This document shows positions 1 to 5,147 of a stretch of 6,098 nucleotides of DNA, piece by piece. Every line of letters begins with the position of its first letter. Positions within the stretch are counted from its first letter, which is position 1. This DNA is from an uncultured Thermomicrobiales bacterium (GTDB lineage Bacteria; Chloroflexota; Chloroflexia; Thermomicrobiales; Thermomicrobiaceae), in NCBI GenBank assembly GCA_937891245.1, contig CALAGB010000373.1:1-6098 (forward strand), written 5' to 3'. Made by a program: the position numbers and the translations under genes. Under the pieces are notes generated by a model. That model saw only the letters and a program-made list of their open reading frames with translations, had not been told where the DNA came from and did no database searches.

Positions 1-664
1 AGACCTTGAAGCCGATGACGGGTGTATTGCTGGCCGGCTTGAGCACGACCGCGTTCCCGGCGACAACCGGCGCCATCGTCATACCGGTCAGGATGGCGCA
101 GGGGAAGTTCCAGGGTGGAATGACGACGCCGACGCCGATCGGCTGATAGAACATCTCGGTTGCTTCGTCGGGTAGATGGGCCAGACCGGACACCGGTTCG
201 CTCAGTCGCTGCGCCTGCCGGCCGTAAAACTCGAGGAAGTCGATTGCTTCGGCGACTTCGCCATCGGCCTCATCCCAGGCCTTGTCAAGCTCGTACGACA
301 TCCAGGCAGCGAGTTCGAGCCGTCGCCGCCGCATGATCGCCGCCATGCGGAAATTGACCGACGCACGCCCTTCGGCGGACATCCGGCGCCAGGTTTGGAA
401 TGCCTTCTCGGCCGCCGCGATCGCGTCCTCGACATCCTGCGGCCCGGCCAACGCGACCTCGCCGACGACCTGATCGAGGTTGCCGGGATTGATCGACTTA
501 AACCAGTTACCGGTCTCACGTCGCTCGCCGCCAATCACCAACGGATAGCGCCGGCCAAGCTGCTGTTCGACCTCGTTCAGTTCGGCCTGCATCGCCTGCC
601 GATTCTCGGGGACCGAGAAATCGACACCCGGTTCATTGTGGAATGCACCTCGTAACATCATCAT
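1..664 (-). CDS. pruA: Delta-1-pyrroline-5-carboxylate (glutamate semialdehyde) dehydrogenase-type aldehyde dehydrogenase, N-terminal part
   Basis: This is the first 221 codons of an aldehyde dehydrogenase; the rest lies beyond the left edge. Family members oxidise glutamate-gamma-semialdehyde to glutamate with NAD(P)+, the last step of proline breakdown in the cytosol. Residues are counted from the first ATG. The stretch FHNEPGVDF at 8-16, YPLVIGGE at 40-47 and the EAIDFLEFYGRQ region at 139-150 are typical of the RocA/PruA branch. The PPWNFP motif at 183-188 carries the conserved active-site Asn186, and VVLKPA at 206-211 carries the cofactor-contacting Lys209. The catalytic Cys and Glu would fall outside the window. 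Three consecutive ATG codons (664-662, 661-659, 658-656) compete as start; an AAAGG site at 668-672 lies 3, 6 and 9 nt before them, favouring the second or third. It follows the M24 gene by 125 bp on the same strand. The fold assignment is firm; the exact substrate is inferred. Confidence 0.85.
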   Translation of the reverse strand, partial: MMMLRGAFHNEPGVDFSVPENRQAMQAELNEVEQQLGRRYPLVIGGERRETGNWFKSINPGNLDQVVGEVALAGPQDVEDAIAAAEKAFQTWRRMSAEGRASVNFRMAAIMRRRRLELAAWMSYELDKAWDEADGEVAEAIDFLEFYGRQAQRLSEPVSGLAHLPDEATEMFYQPIGVGVVIPPWNFPCAILTGMTMAPVVAGNAVVLKPASNTPVIGFKV

Positions 665-667
665 CCG

Positions 668-672
668 CCTTT
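668..672 (-). promoter_or_regulatory. Ribosome binding site of the aldehyde dehydrogenase gene
   Basis: The minus strand reads AAAGGCGG directly before three tandem ATG codons. Spacing from AAAGG is 3 nt to the first ATG, 6 nt to the second and 9 nt to the third, so the annotated first ATG is probably not the one used most. Confidence 0.6.
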
Positions 673-742
673 CATCGCTCTGGTGAATCGGTGAGCGTTC
701 AGCATACGCCGTCAAAGTCGCGGCCGAACGCCTCCAACATTG

Positions 743-748
743 ATCATA
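743..748 (-). promoter_or_regulatory. Possible -10 box upstream of the aldehyde dehydrogenase gene
   Basis: The minus strand has TATGAT (5 of 6 matches to TATAAT) about 80 nt before the start codons, inside the 125-bp gap after the M24 gene. No recognisable -35 box stands 16-18 nt upstream and no extended -10 TGn is present. The dehydrogenase could equally be read through from the M24 promoter. The remainder of the gap (665-789) shows no clear terminator. Confidence 0.22.
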
Positions 749-789
749 TCGTTTGCGACACAGCGAACGCGCGCCAGCGTGCTGACGTA

Positions 790-1983
790 TCAGACCGGGA
801 TGATCAGACTCGCCAGATCGCGCGGGTAGTAAGTGATGAACTCGATACCCGTCTCGGTGACCGCCACCGTATCCGAATGCCGGAACCCGGCGAAGCCCGG
901 CACGTAGATCCCCGGTTCGACGGTGAAGACCATGCCGACCTCGATCAGTCGCTCATCACCGGTATCGAGAAAGGGTGCCTCGTGGATCAGCGTCGATTTG
1001 GCGTGGCCGGTATGATGCCGCCAGTACTGGTTCAAGTCGTGCTCGTCATAGAAGGCGTGTACCGCGCGATCGACGGCGGAACAGGTGATCCCCGGTTTGA
1101 TCGTGTCGAGAGCCAGCGTCTGCGCCTGGAGCATCAGGTCGAAGAATTTCTCCTGCTTCGCGGTCGGCTCGCCCATGATCATCGTTCGTTCCAGCTCGCT
1201 GCCGTAGCTCCAGACATCAGCTCCGGCACCAGTGACGAGCACGTCTCCGGTCTGCAGTTTGACGTTGCTCGTCATCGCGTGCGGCAACGCCGAATCCTTG
1301 CCGATCTGCCCGCGAAAACCGGCGTAGGCCGGCATACTCCCGGCGCCGACCGGCCGGTATTCGGCGCCGAGCGTACGGATCATCGTCTGCGATGCCTCGA
1401 ACGACGCACGCATCGAAATCTCGGTTTCGCTGATGCCGACCGCGCAATACTCCTGCAGGTAGACGTGTGCCAGGTTGCCCCAGCGCGCGCTCTCACGGAT
1501 GAGCGCCAATTCCTCCGGCGAGTTGATCATTTCCAGATATTCGATGTCGTCGTTGACGTTCTCAATCGTCGCCTCCGGCAGCAGATCGCCGACCCGTGGA
1601 CCACGATAGCCGTAGATATTGCCGTAGCCGGGCGCGTCGACGCCGATACGCGCCTTCTCCAGCCCAAACTCGACCAGAACATCCTTCAGGAACTCCATCG
1701 GATGACGGTCGCCGGGGTATTCGGGGTAGGCGCGGATCGTATCGACAATCGCGAACTCGGCTGAGTGCTCCTGTTCCAGGCTCGGCACGAGCAACGCCGA
1801 ACGCTCCGGCGTGAGAACGTAGGCGATCGGTCGTTCAGTCGAGATAAAGCCCCAACGACAGAAGTAGCGCACGTTGTTCGGGCTGAAACTGATAAGACCG
1901 GCAAGATTCTTGCTTTCCAAGCGCGTAAGGATCGCATCGCGGTGGCGCTGGTACTCGGCCTCGGACAACCGTAGTTGCGGCAT
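790..1983 (-). CDS. M24-family (aminopeptidase P / creatinase fold) protein with degenerate metal site
   Basis: This 397-residue protein has the two-domain layout of aminopeptidase P, prolidase and creatinase: a creatinase-like N-terminal domain (about 1-150) and a pita-bread M24 domain (about 155-390). Seen in the M24 domain are LPHAMTS with the conserved His235, GDVLVTGAGAD (246-256), ELERT (263-267), HHTGHAKSTLIHEAP (323-337), TVEPGIY (354-360) and GFRHSDTV (366-373). Compared with the usual five metal ligands, His327 and Glu356 are kept, but the first Asp is Gly252, the second is Glu263 and the last Glu is Ser370. It is therefore probably not a classic two-metal peptidase; creatinase and related hydrolases use this fold without metal. 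The start at 1983 is chosen because a GGAG lies 8 nt upstream; the open frame extending to 2148 would overlap the divergent neighbour. It lies directly upstream of a proline-catabolic dehydrogenase gene. The family is secure; the reaction is unknown. Confidence 0.88.
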   Translation of the reverse strand: MPQLRLSEAEYQRHRDAILTRLESKNLAGLISFSPNNVRYFCRWGFISTERPIAYVLTPERSALLVPSLEQEHSAEFAIVDTIRAYPEYPGDRHPMEFLKDVLVEFGLEKARIGVDAPGYGNIYGYRGPRVGDLLPEATIENVNDDIEYLEMINSPEELALIRESARWGNLAHVYLQEYCAVGISETEISMRASFEASQTMIRTLGAEYRPVGAGSMPAYAGFRGQIGKDSALPHAMTSNVKLQTGDVLVTGAGADVWSYGSELERTMIMGEPTAKQEKFFDLMLQAQTLALDTIKPGITCSAVDRAVHAFYDEHDLNQYWRHHTGHAKSTLIHEAPFLDTGDERLIEVGMVFTVEPGIYVPGFAGFRHSDTVAVTETGIEFITYYPRDLASLIIPV

Positions 1984-1991
1984 GGTGGCTG

Positions 1992-1995
1992 CTCC
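1992..1995 (-). promoter_or_regulatory. Ribosome binding site deciding the M24 protein start
   Basis: GGAG on the minus strand lies 8 nt before the ATG at 1983-1981. It supports this start over codons further upstream, which would run into the leader of the divergent gene. Confidence 0.7.
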
Positions 1996-2020
1996 AAACG
2001 TGATGAAGAAATCGTATCCA

Positions 2021-2037
2021 GCGTCGATTATCGACGC
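2021..2037. repeat. Perfect palindrome, candidate operator (8-bp arms, 1-bp centre)
   Basis: GCGTCGATTATCGACGC consists of arms GCGTCGAT and ATCGACGC around a single T at 2029. It lies in the 116-bp gap between divergent genes and covers the predicted -10 box of the M24 gene. A smaller palindrome, CGTGGGCCACG (5-bp arms), follows at 2042-2052 over the spacer and the edge of the -35 box. The symmetry and position are what a homodimeric repressor site would show. No regulator gene is present in the window. Confidence 0.55.
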
Positions 2038-2055
2038 AGCCCGTGGGCCACGCAA
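2027..2055 (-). promoter_or_regulatory. Predicted promoter of the M24 gene
   Basis: On the minus strand a TTGCGT -35 box (2055-2050) is followed after exactly 17 nt by a GATAAT -10 box (2032-2027; 5 of 6 consensus matches). Transcription would begin near 2020, giving a leader of roughly 36 nt. The -10 box sits in the centre of a perfect palindrome, so this promoter is likely controlled by a dimeric regulator. No equally good promoter was found for the divergent rightward gene. Confidence 0.5.
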
Positions 2056-2083
2056 CCGCTCGCTAATTGCCTGCGACAAGCGG

Positions 2084-2089
2084 AAGGAG
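2084..2089 (+). promoter_or_regulatory. Ribosome binding site of the phosphoribosyltransferase gene
   Basis: AAGGAG lies 10 nt before the ATG at 2100; a second GGAG at 2096-2099 touches the start codon and is too close. This favours ATG 2100 over the in-frame TTG at 2067, which has no SD. Confidence 0.55.
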
Positions 2090-2099
2090 CGCGCTGGAG

Positions 2100-2738
2100 A
2101 TGCACGAGACGTTCGCGGATCGCGCCGACGCTGCACATCGTCTGGCATCGGCGCTACGTGATCTCGAGATCGAGGCGCCGATCGTCCTCGGCATCCCGCG
2201 TGGCGGCGTCGTCCTCTCGGCGATCATTGCTCAGGATCTCGGCTGCGAGCAGGGCGTCGTGGTCGCCCGCAAGCTGCGGGCGCCGCGTCAGCCGGAGTTG
2301 GCAATCGGAGCCGTGACGCCCGACGGCGCGCTCTGCCTCGACGAAGAACTGGCCCAATCGAGCGGCGCCGATGAACGCTACCTGGCCGAAGAAAAGGCAC
2401 ACCAAATCGCCGAAGCGCGGCGTCGTGAGCGGATCTTCGGCCGTTTCGCGCACCCCAATCTCGCCGATCGTACCGCGATCGTGGTCGACGACGGCCTCGC
2501 AACCGGCGCCACCGCCGTCGCCGCCCTCCGCTCGCTCCGCAATCGGCATCCCGCTCGCCTTATCTTCGCGGTCCCGATCGGCTCCCCCTACGCCATTGAT
2601 CTTCTCCGATCCGAAGCCGACGACATCCTCTGCCTCATCATCGACTCCCGCTTCCACTCGGTCGGCCAGTACTACGACGACTTCCACCCCGTGACGGATG
2701 ACGAGGTCATGGAACTGCTCGGGCTGACGACAAACTGA
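2100..2738 (+). CDS. Predicted phosphoribosyltransferase (COG1926 type)
   Basis: A 212-residue type I phosphoribosyltransferase-fold protein. The signature PRPP-binding loop is VVDDGLATGAT at 128-138, with the adjacent acidic pair Asp130-Asp131 and the Thr/Gly phosphate-binding loop. The N-terminal GIPRGGVV at 31-38 is the usual PPi-loop region. The C-terminal stretch FHSVGQYYDDF at 185-195, followed by TDDEV, is characteristic of this orphan subgroup, often annotated only as 'phosphoribosyltransferase' and found beside dienelactone-hydrolase or stress genes. The substrate base is not known for the group, so neither a salvage role nor a specific nucleobase can be claimed. No membrane segment or signal peptide is visible. 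The gene is transcribed away from the M24 gene across a 116-bp shared regulatory gap. A 190-bp gap follows, with no clear terminator, so it is probably monocistronic or only loosely linked to what follows. Confidence 0.85.
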   Translation: MHETFADRADAAHRLASALRDLEIEAPIVLGIPRGGVVLSAIIAQDLGCEQGVVVARKLRAPRQPELAIGAVTPDGALCLDEELAQSSGADERYLAEEKAHQIAEARRRERIFGRFAHPNLADRTAIVVDDGLATGATAVAALRSLRNRHPARLIFAVPIGSPYAIDLLRSEADDILCLIIDSRFHSVGQYYDDFHPVTDDEVMELLGLTTN

Positions 2739-2804
2739 CCCGCTTCTGCGTAAAACACTTATGCTTACCCAGGTCTTAGGACTTCTGTCTTCTTCATTTC
2801 ATGA

Positions 2805-2833
2805 TTGACGTACGCACGAATTCGTGCAATGCT
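2805..2833 (+). promoter_or_regulatory. Candidate promoter of the HsdR_N-domain gene
   Basis: TTGACG (2805-2810; 5 of 6 matches to the -35 consensus) is followed after 17 nt by AATGCT (2828-2833; only 3 of 6 matches to the -10). The spacer is almost filled by a 14-bp palindrome. The leader would be about 90 nt. The strong -35 and weak -10 leave this uncertain. Confidence 0.3.
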
Positions 2834-2850
2834 CGCCTCGACGCGTACGT
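2808..2850. repeat. Palindrome cluster upstream of the HsdR_N-domain gene
   Basis: GCACGAATTCGTGC at 2814-2827 is a perfect 14-bp palindrome. It is flanked by an inverted pair, ACGTACGC (2808-2815) and GCGTACGT (2843-2850), each holding the self-complementary hexamer CGTACG. All lie in the 190-bp gap at 2739-2928, which is visibly more AT-rich and pyrimidine-rich than the neighbouring coding DNA. The arrangement suggests an operator region for one or two dimeric regulators. The rest of the gap holds no gene that I can support. Confidence 0.5.
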
Positions 2851-2928
2851 TATGTATCTGTCTTTTCTGTTTCTGTGATCCATTAATGGAGGACAGTTCC
2901 ACGTTGAGGGTCATGAGGGAGGGTTGGG

Positions 2929-3681
2929 ATGTCATCACCTGAAGCGGCGACCGATGTCGTCGTCACTGATGAACCGGTCCGGCGAGTCGCTCGGAGAACC
3001 GCACCCAAATGGGAATCGGAGGCGCGAGACAGAATCCGTTCCGGGATACGGCGCTTCAGCCGCCCGCTCAATGATCTCGTGGAGCGCGATGCCAATGAAG
3101 GAGACACACGGCTCCTTATCACCGATTTTCTCTGTGATGTTCTCGGCTACGACAAATATGCCGATCTCACGACCGAATATCAGGTTCGGGGTGAATTCGC
3201 GGACTATGGGGTACGAATCGACAAGGAACTTGTCGCCTTCATTGAGGTGAAGCGCGTCGCGACCAAGCTCACGACCCGGCACCTGCGCCAGGTGGAAATG
3301 TACGGCGTCAACGAGGGTGTGGAATGGATCATCCTGACGAATGGCGCGCGTTGGCAGGTCTACCATCTCTCTGGAGGATTGCCGGTCGAAGTGCAGTTAG
3401 CGATCGAAGTTGATCTGCTGGGGAGCGAGTCGATCGCACAAAAGAGTGAAAAGCTCTTCTATTTGACCCGCGAATCGTTGAAGCGACGGCAGATCGACGA
3501 ACTCTGGCAGAAGAAGCGCGCGACCTCGCCGACGTCACTTGCGAACATCATTTTGTCTGAAAATGTTGCCAGCGCCGTGCGCAAAGAATTACGGCGTCAG
3601 ACTGGGCATTCGATTGGCGATGACGAGATTACCCAACTCCTACGCGATACCGTCATTCGCCCGGAGTGTCTGATCCAATAG
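2929..3681 (+). CDS. Solo type I restriction HsdR N-terminal-like (PD-(D/E)XK) domain protein
   Basis: A 250-residue protein made essentially of the nuclease-like domain found at the N-terminus of type I restriction R subunits. After a variable tail (1-28), the core shows RLLITDFLCDVLGYD (61-75), the PD-(D/E)XK residues Asp92 and Glu106-Val-Lys108 in FIEVKR (104-109), and a QxxxY motif, Gln121 to Tyr125, as in HsdR and RecB-type nucleases. WIILTNGARWQVYHL (133-147) is the typical following strand pair. A charged helical tail (about 180-250) completes it. There is no helicase motor, and no modification or specificity gene is nearby, so it is not a normal restriction subunit. Such stand-alone proteins are widespread and functionally uncharacterised. 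The start is set by GGAGG at 2918-2922, 6 nt before ATG. It precedes the DUF4236 gene by 31 bp, suggesting cotranscription. Domain call firm; activity inferred from intact motifs. Confidence 0.85.
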   Translation: MSSPEAATDVVVTDEPVRRVARRTAPKWESEARDRIRSGIRRFSRPLNDLVERDANEGDTRLLITDFLCDVLGYDKYADLTTEYQVRGEFADYGVRIDKELVAFIEVKRVATKLTTRHLRQVEMYGVNEGVEWIILTNGARWQVYHLSGGLPVEVQLAIEVDLLGSESIAQKSEKLFYLTRESLKRRQIDELWQKKRATSPTSLANIILSENVASAVRKELRRQTGHSIGDDEITQLLRDTVIRPECLIQ

Positions 3682-3692
3682 GCGGTTTCGTC

Positions 3693-3707
3693 ACTCCGCT
3701 CTGGAGT
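3693..3707 (+). promoter_or_regulatory. Small hairpin occluding the DUF4236 ribosome binding site
   Basis: ACTCC (3693-3697), loop GCTCT, GGAGT (3703-3707) forms a perfect 5-bp stem. The GGAG of the stem is the SD of the next gene, 6 nt before its ATG. Ribosomes terminating at 3681 would sit close enough to disturb it, so translation of the two genes may be coupled. The stem is short and could be chance. Confidence 0.35.
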
Positions 3708-3712
3708 ATCCC

Positions 3713-4030
3713 ATGGGTTTTCGCTTTCGGCGGCGCGTGAAGATCGCGCCGGGCGTGCATCTCAATTTTGGCAAGCGTGGAACCAGCGTCAGCCTGGGCG
3801 GCCACGGCGTCACGACAAACTACAGCAAGCGTGGTCGGCGCACGACCTACAGCCTGCGTGGGACCGGTCTGTCGTACACCACGAAGACCCAGAAGGCGAG
3901 CGGCTGCGGCTGCGCGATACCGATGCTTCTGCTGATCTTGGCGATGATGGCGGCTGTCATGCGGACGAGTCGCGGCAGTCGACGCCCGACCAACCGTGAA
4001 CGATCCGCACTCAGTCCATCCGCCTCGTAA
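3713..4030 (+). CDS. DUF4236 domain protein with one membrane segment
   Basis: A 105-residue protein whose first 57 residues match the DUF4236 pattern: MGFRFRRRVKIAPGVHLNFG at the start, GTSVSLGGHGV at 23-33, RTTYSLRGTGLSY at 43-55. The repeated glycine-punctuated basic strands are typical of this small domain, whose function is unknown. A hydrophobic segment at about 68-83 (IPMLLLILAMMAAV) predicts one transmembrane helix, immediately preceded by Cys65 and Cys67. The tail (84-105) is rich in Arg and Ser. With more positive charge on both sides, topology is hard to call. The start is supported by GGAG at 3703-3706 with 6-nt spacing. It lies 31 bp after the solo nuclease-domain gene on the same strand and probably shares its transcript. 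No terminator with a T-tract is visible after the stop. Confidence 0.82.
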   Translation: MGFRFRRRVKIAPGVHLNFGKRGTSVSLGGHGVTTNYSKRGRRTTYSLRGTGLSYTTKTQKASGCGCAIPMLLLILAMMAAVMRTSRGSRRPTNRERSALSPSAS

Positions 4031-4282
4031 ACGGGGTGCTCGAGGGTTGAGCGCCACCGGTCCGCCATGCCATTTGCAGTCCGATCGTGCTTGCACCCGG
4101 TTTACGGGCAACCAGACTGAGACCGATCCTACATAGCCGGGGAACGCCGGGGCGTCGATCCCGTTCGTGACCACCACACTCGCTACGTAACATCCACCAA
4201 TCGTGCGATGATTGCAGCGCCAGCGTTCGCGAGAAGCGGCGATGGTGCATGTGCAGCGATCGAGCGAGGTGAGGGCAGAGAC
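4031..4282. other. Intergenic region without a supportable gene
   Basis: This 252-bp gap separates the DUF4236 and oxidoreductase genes. It holds a possible weak hairpin just after the DUF4236 stop (GGTGCTC at 4035-4041 against GAGCGCC at 4049-4055, one G-U pair, no T-tract) and a 7-bp direct repeat GCCGGGG at 4136-4142 and 4146-4152. The minus strand is open across much of it in more than one frame, but no SD or recognisable domain supports a gene there. No convincing promoter for the oxidoreductase was found. Confidence 0.5.
4271..4275 (+). promoter_or_regulatory. Ribosome binding site deciding the oxidoreductase start
   Basis: GAGGG lies 7 nt before the GTG at 4283. It supports this GTG as start over the in-frame ATG at 4208, which lacks an SD and would add 25 residues with no family resemblance. 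Confidence 0.6.
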
Positions 4283-5110
4283 GTGGTTACCTTCGGCATC
4301 AAAACGGCGCAACCTGGCGCGACCTTCGAAGAGTTGCTTGCGTTTTGGACGGCTGCCGAGAAGATCGGCTTCCGCTCGGCGTGGCTGCACGACCATCTGA
4401 CGGCGCTGCCTGATCAATCGCTTCCGTCGCTCGAAGCCTGGACACTGCTGTCGGCGCTGGCGGCACGCACAGAGCGCATCCGGCTCGGCGTGCTGGTGAC
4501 CGATAACTCGCTTCGCCATCCGGGCATGCTCGCCCGCGAAGCGGTAACGGTCGACCGGATCAGCCACGGACGGCTCGAATTCGCCATTGGCGCCGGGAAT
4601 CCAAAGTCGATCATCGATTATCAGGGCTACGGCATCACAACGAGCAGCACCGGCGAGCGGATCAGCAAACTGGAAGAGGCGCTCCAGATATTCAAGGCGC
4701 TCTGGACACGAGAATCGGTTACGTTTCATGGCCGCTTCTACCGGCTGGACGAAGCACGTCCGGCGATCCGACCGGTGCAGCAGCCGCACCCGCCGATCTG
4801 GATCGGCGGCAGCGGCAACCGGGTACTGCGCCTCACCGCGCGCCATGCCGACGCCTGGAATTTCACCGGGCCGCGGGAACGCTTCGCCGAACGCGTGACC
4901 TATTTGAAGGAATACATGGAACGCATCGGCCGTGACCCGGCGGACTTCCCGATCTCGGCGCAGTTCGAAGTCGAAGGGAAGTCGAGCGATCAACTCCGAG
5001 CCGAGGTCGATGCCTATGTCACAGCCGGCGCGACGACGCTGATGGCGATCTACCACGCGCCCTACAATGTGGTCGACCTCGAACCAGCCGCCCGCGCCTT
5101 CTTCGAGTAG
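4283..5110 (+). CDS. Luciferase-like (LLM class) F420-dependent oxidoreductase, Rv1855c-like
   Basis: A 275-residue TIM-barrel oxidoreductase of the bacterial-luciferase superfamily, starting at a GTG codon. The pattern FGIKTAQPGATFEELLAFW (4-22), AEKIGFRSAWLHDH (25-38), RIRLGVLVTDNSLRHP (65-80), DRISHGRLEFAIGAG (91-105), ERISKLEEALQIFKALW (125-141), PHPPIWIGGSG (168-178) and ARHADAWN (186-193) is that of the probable F420-dependent subgroup. These enzymes transfer hydride between a substrate and coenzyme F420 or, in other branches, FMN; the substrate cannot be read from sequence. Close relatives usually have Trp-Phe after the GAG at 103-105, where this protein has Asn-Pro, which may reshape the pocket. 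It is soluble, with no signal peptide. The aldolase gene follows after 76 bp with its own likely promoter. Superfamily assignment is firm; cofactor choice is inferred. Confidence 0.87.
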   Translation: MVTFGIKTAQPGATFEELLAFWTAAEKIGFRSAWLHDHLTALPDQSLPSLEAWTLLSALAARTERIRLGVLVTDNSLRHPGMLAREAVTVDRISHGRLEFAIGAGNPKSIIDYQGYGITTSSTGERISKLEEALQIFKALWTRESVTFHGRFYRLDEARPAIRPVQQPHPPIWIGGSGNRVLRLTARHADAWNFTGPRERFAERVTYLKEYMERIGRDPADFPISAQFEVEGKSSDQLRAEVDAYVTAGATTLMAIYHAPYNVVDLEPAARAFFE

Positions 5111-5116
5111 TCAATT

Positions 5117-5147
5117 TCGACGTTTCGCGCCAATCCTCAGCTACAAT
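5117..5147 (+). promoter_or_regulatory. Candidate promoter of the aldolase gene
   Basis: TACAAT at 5142-5147 matches the -10 consensus in 5 of 6 positions. The best -35 is TCGACG at 5117-5122 (4 of 6) with a long 19-nt spacer. Transcription would begin near 5154, giving a leader of about 33 nt that includes the SD. Confidence 0.4.

Noticed and set aside
643..1764. Long open frame on the plus strand opposite the M24 gene
   Set aside because: It lies antisense to a clearly recognisable M24 coding sequence and shows no family pattern; long antisense frames are common in GC-rich DNA.
1984..2148. N-terminal extension of the M24 protein to 2148
   Set aside because: It has no SD, overlaps the start of the divergent gene, contains the predicted promoter, and shows no M24 family resemblance; the ATG at 1983 has a well-spaced GGAG.
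2748..2764. Terminator hairpin after the phosphoribosyltransferase gene (GCGTAA / TTATGC)
   Set aside because: Only a 6-bp stem with a G-U pair, AT-rich, and no T-tract follows.
2929..3681. Complete type I restriction-modification locus
   Set aside because: No helicase motor, methyltransferase or specificity subunit is encoded in the window; only the N-terminal nuclease-type domain is present.
4011..4250. Minus-strand frame of about 79 codons in the gap before the oxidoreductase
   Set aside because: No SD or recognisable domain, and another minus frame is open through the same stretch, so openness is not evidence of coding.
4208..4282. Earlier ATG start for the oxidoreductase
   Set aside because: No SD precedes it and the added residues do not resemble the family; GTG 4283 has GAGGG at 7 nt.
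3653..5056. Long open frame on the minus strand across the DUF4236 and oxidoreductase genes
   Set aside because: It covers two recognisable rightward genes in antisense, and its translation shows no domain.
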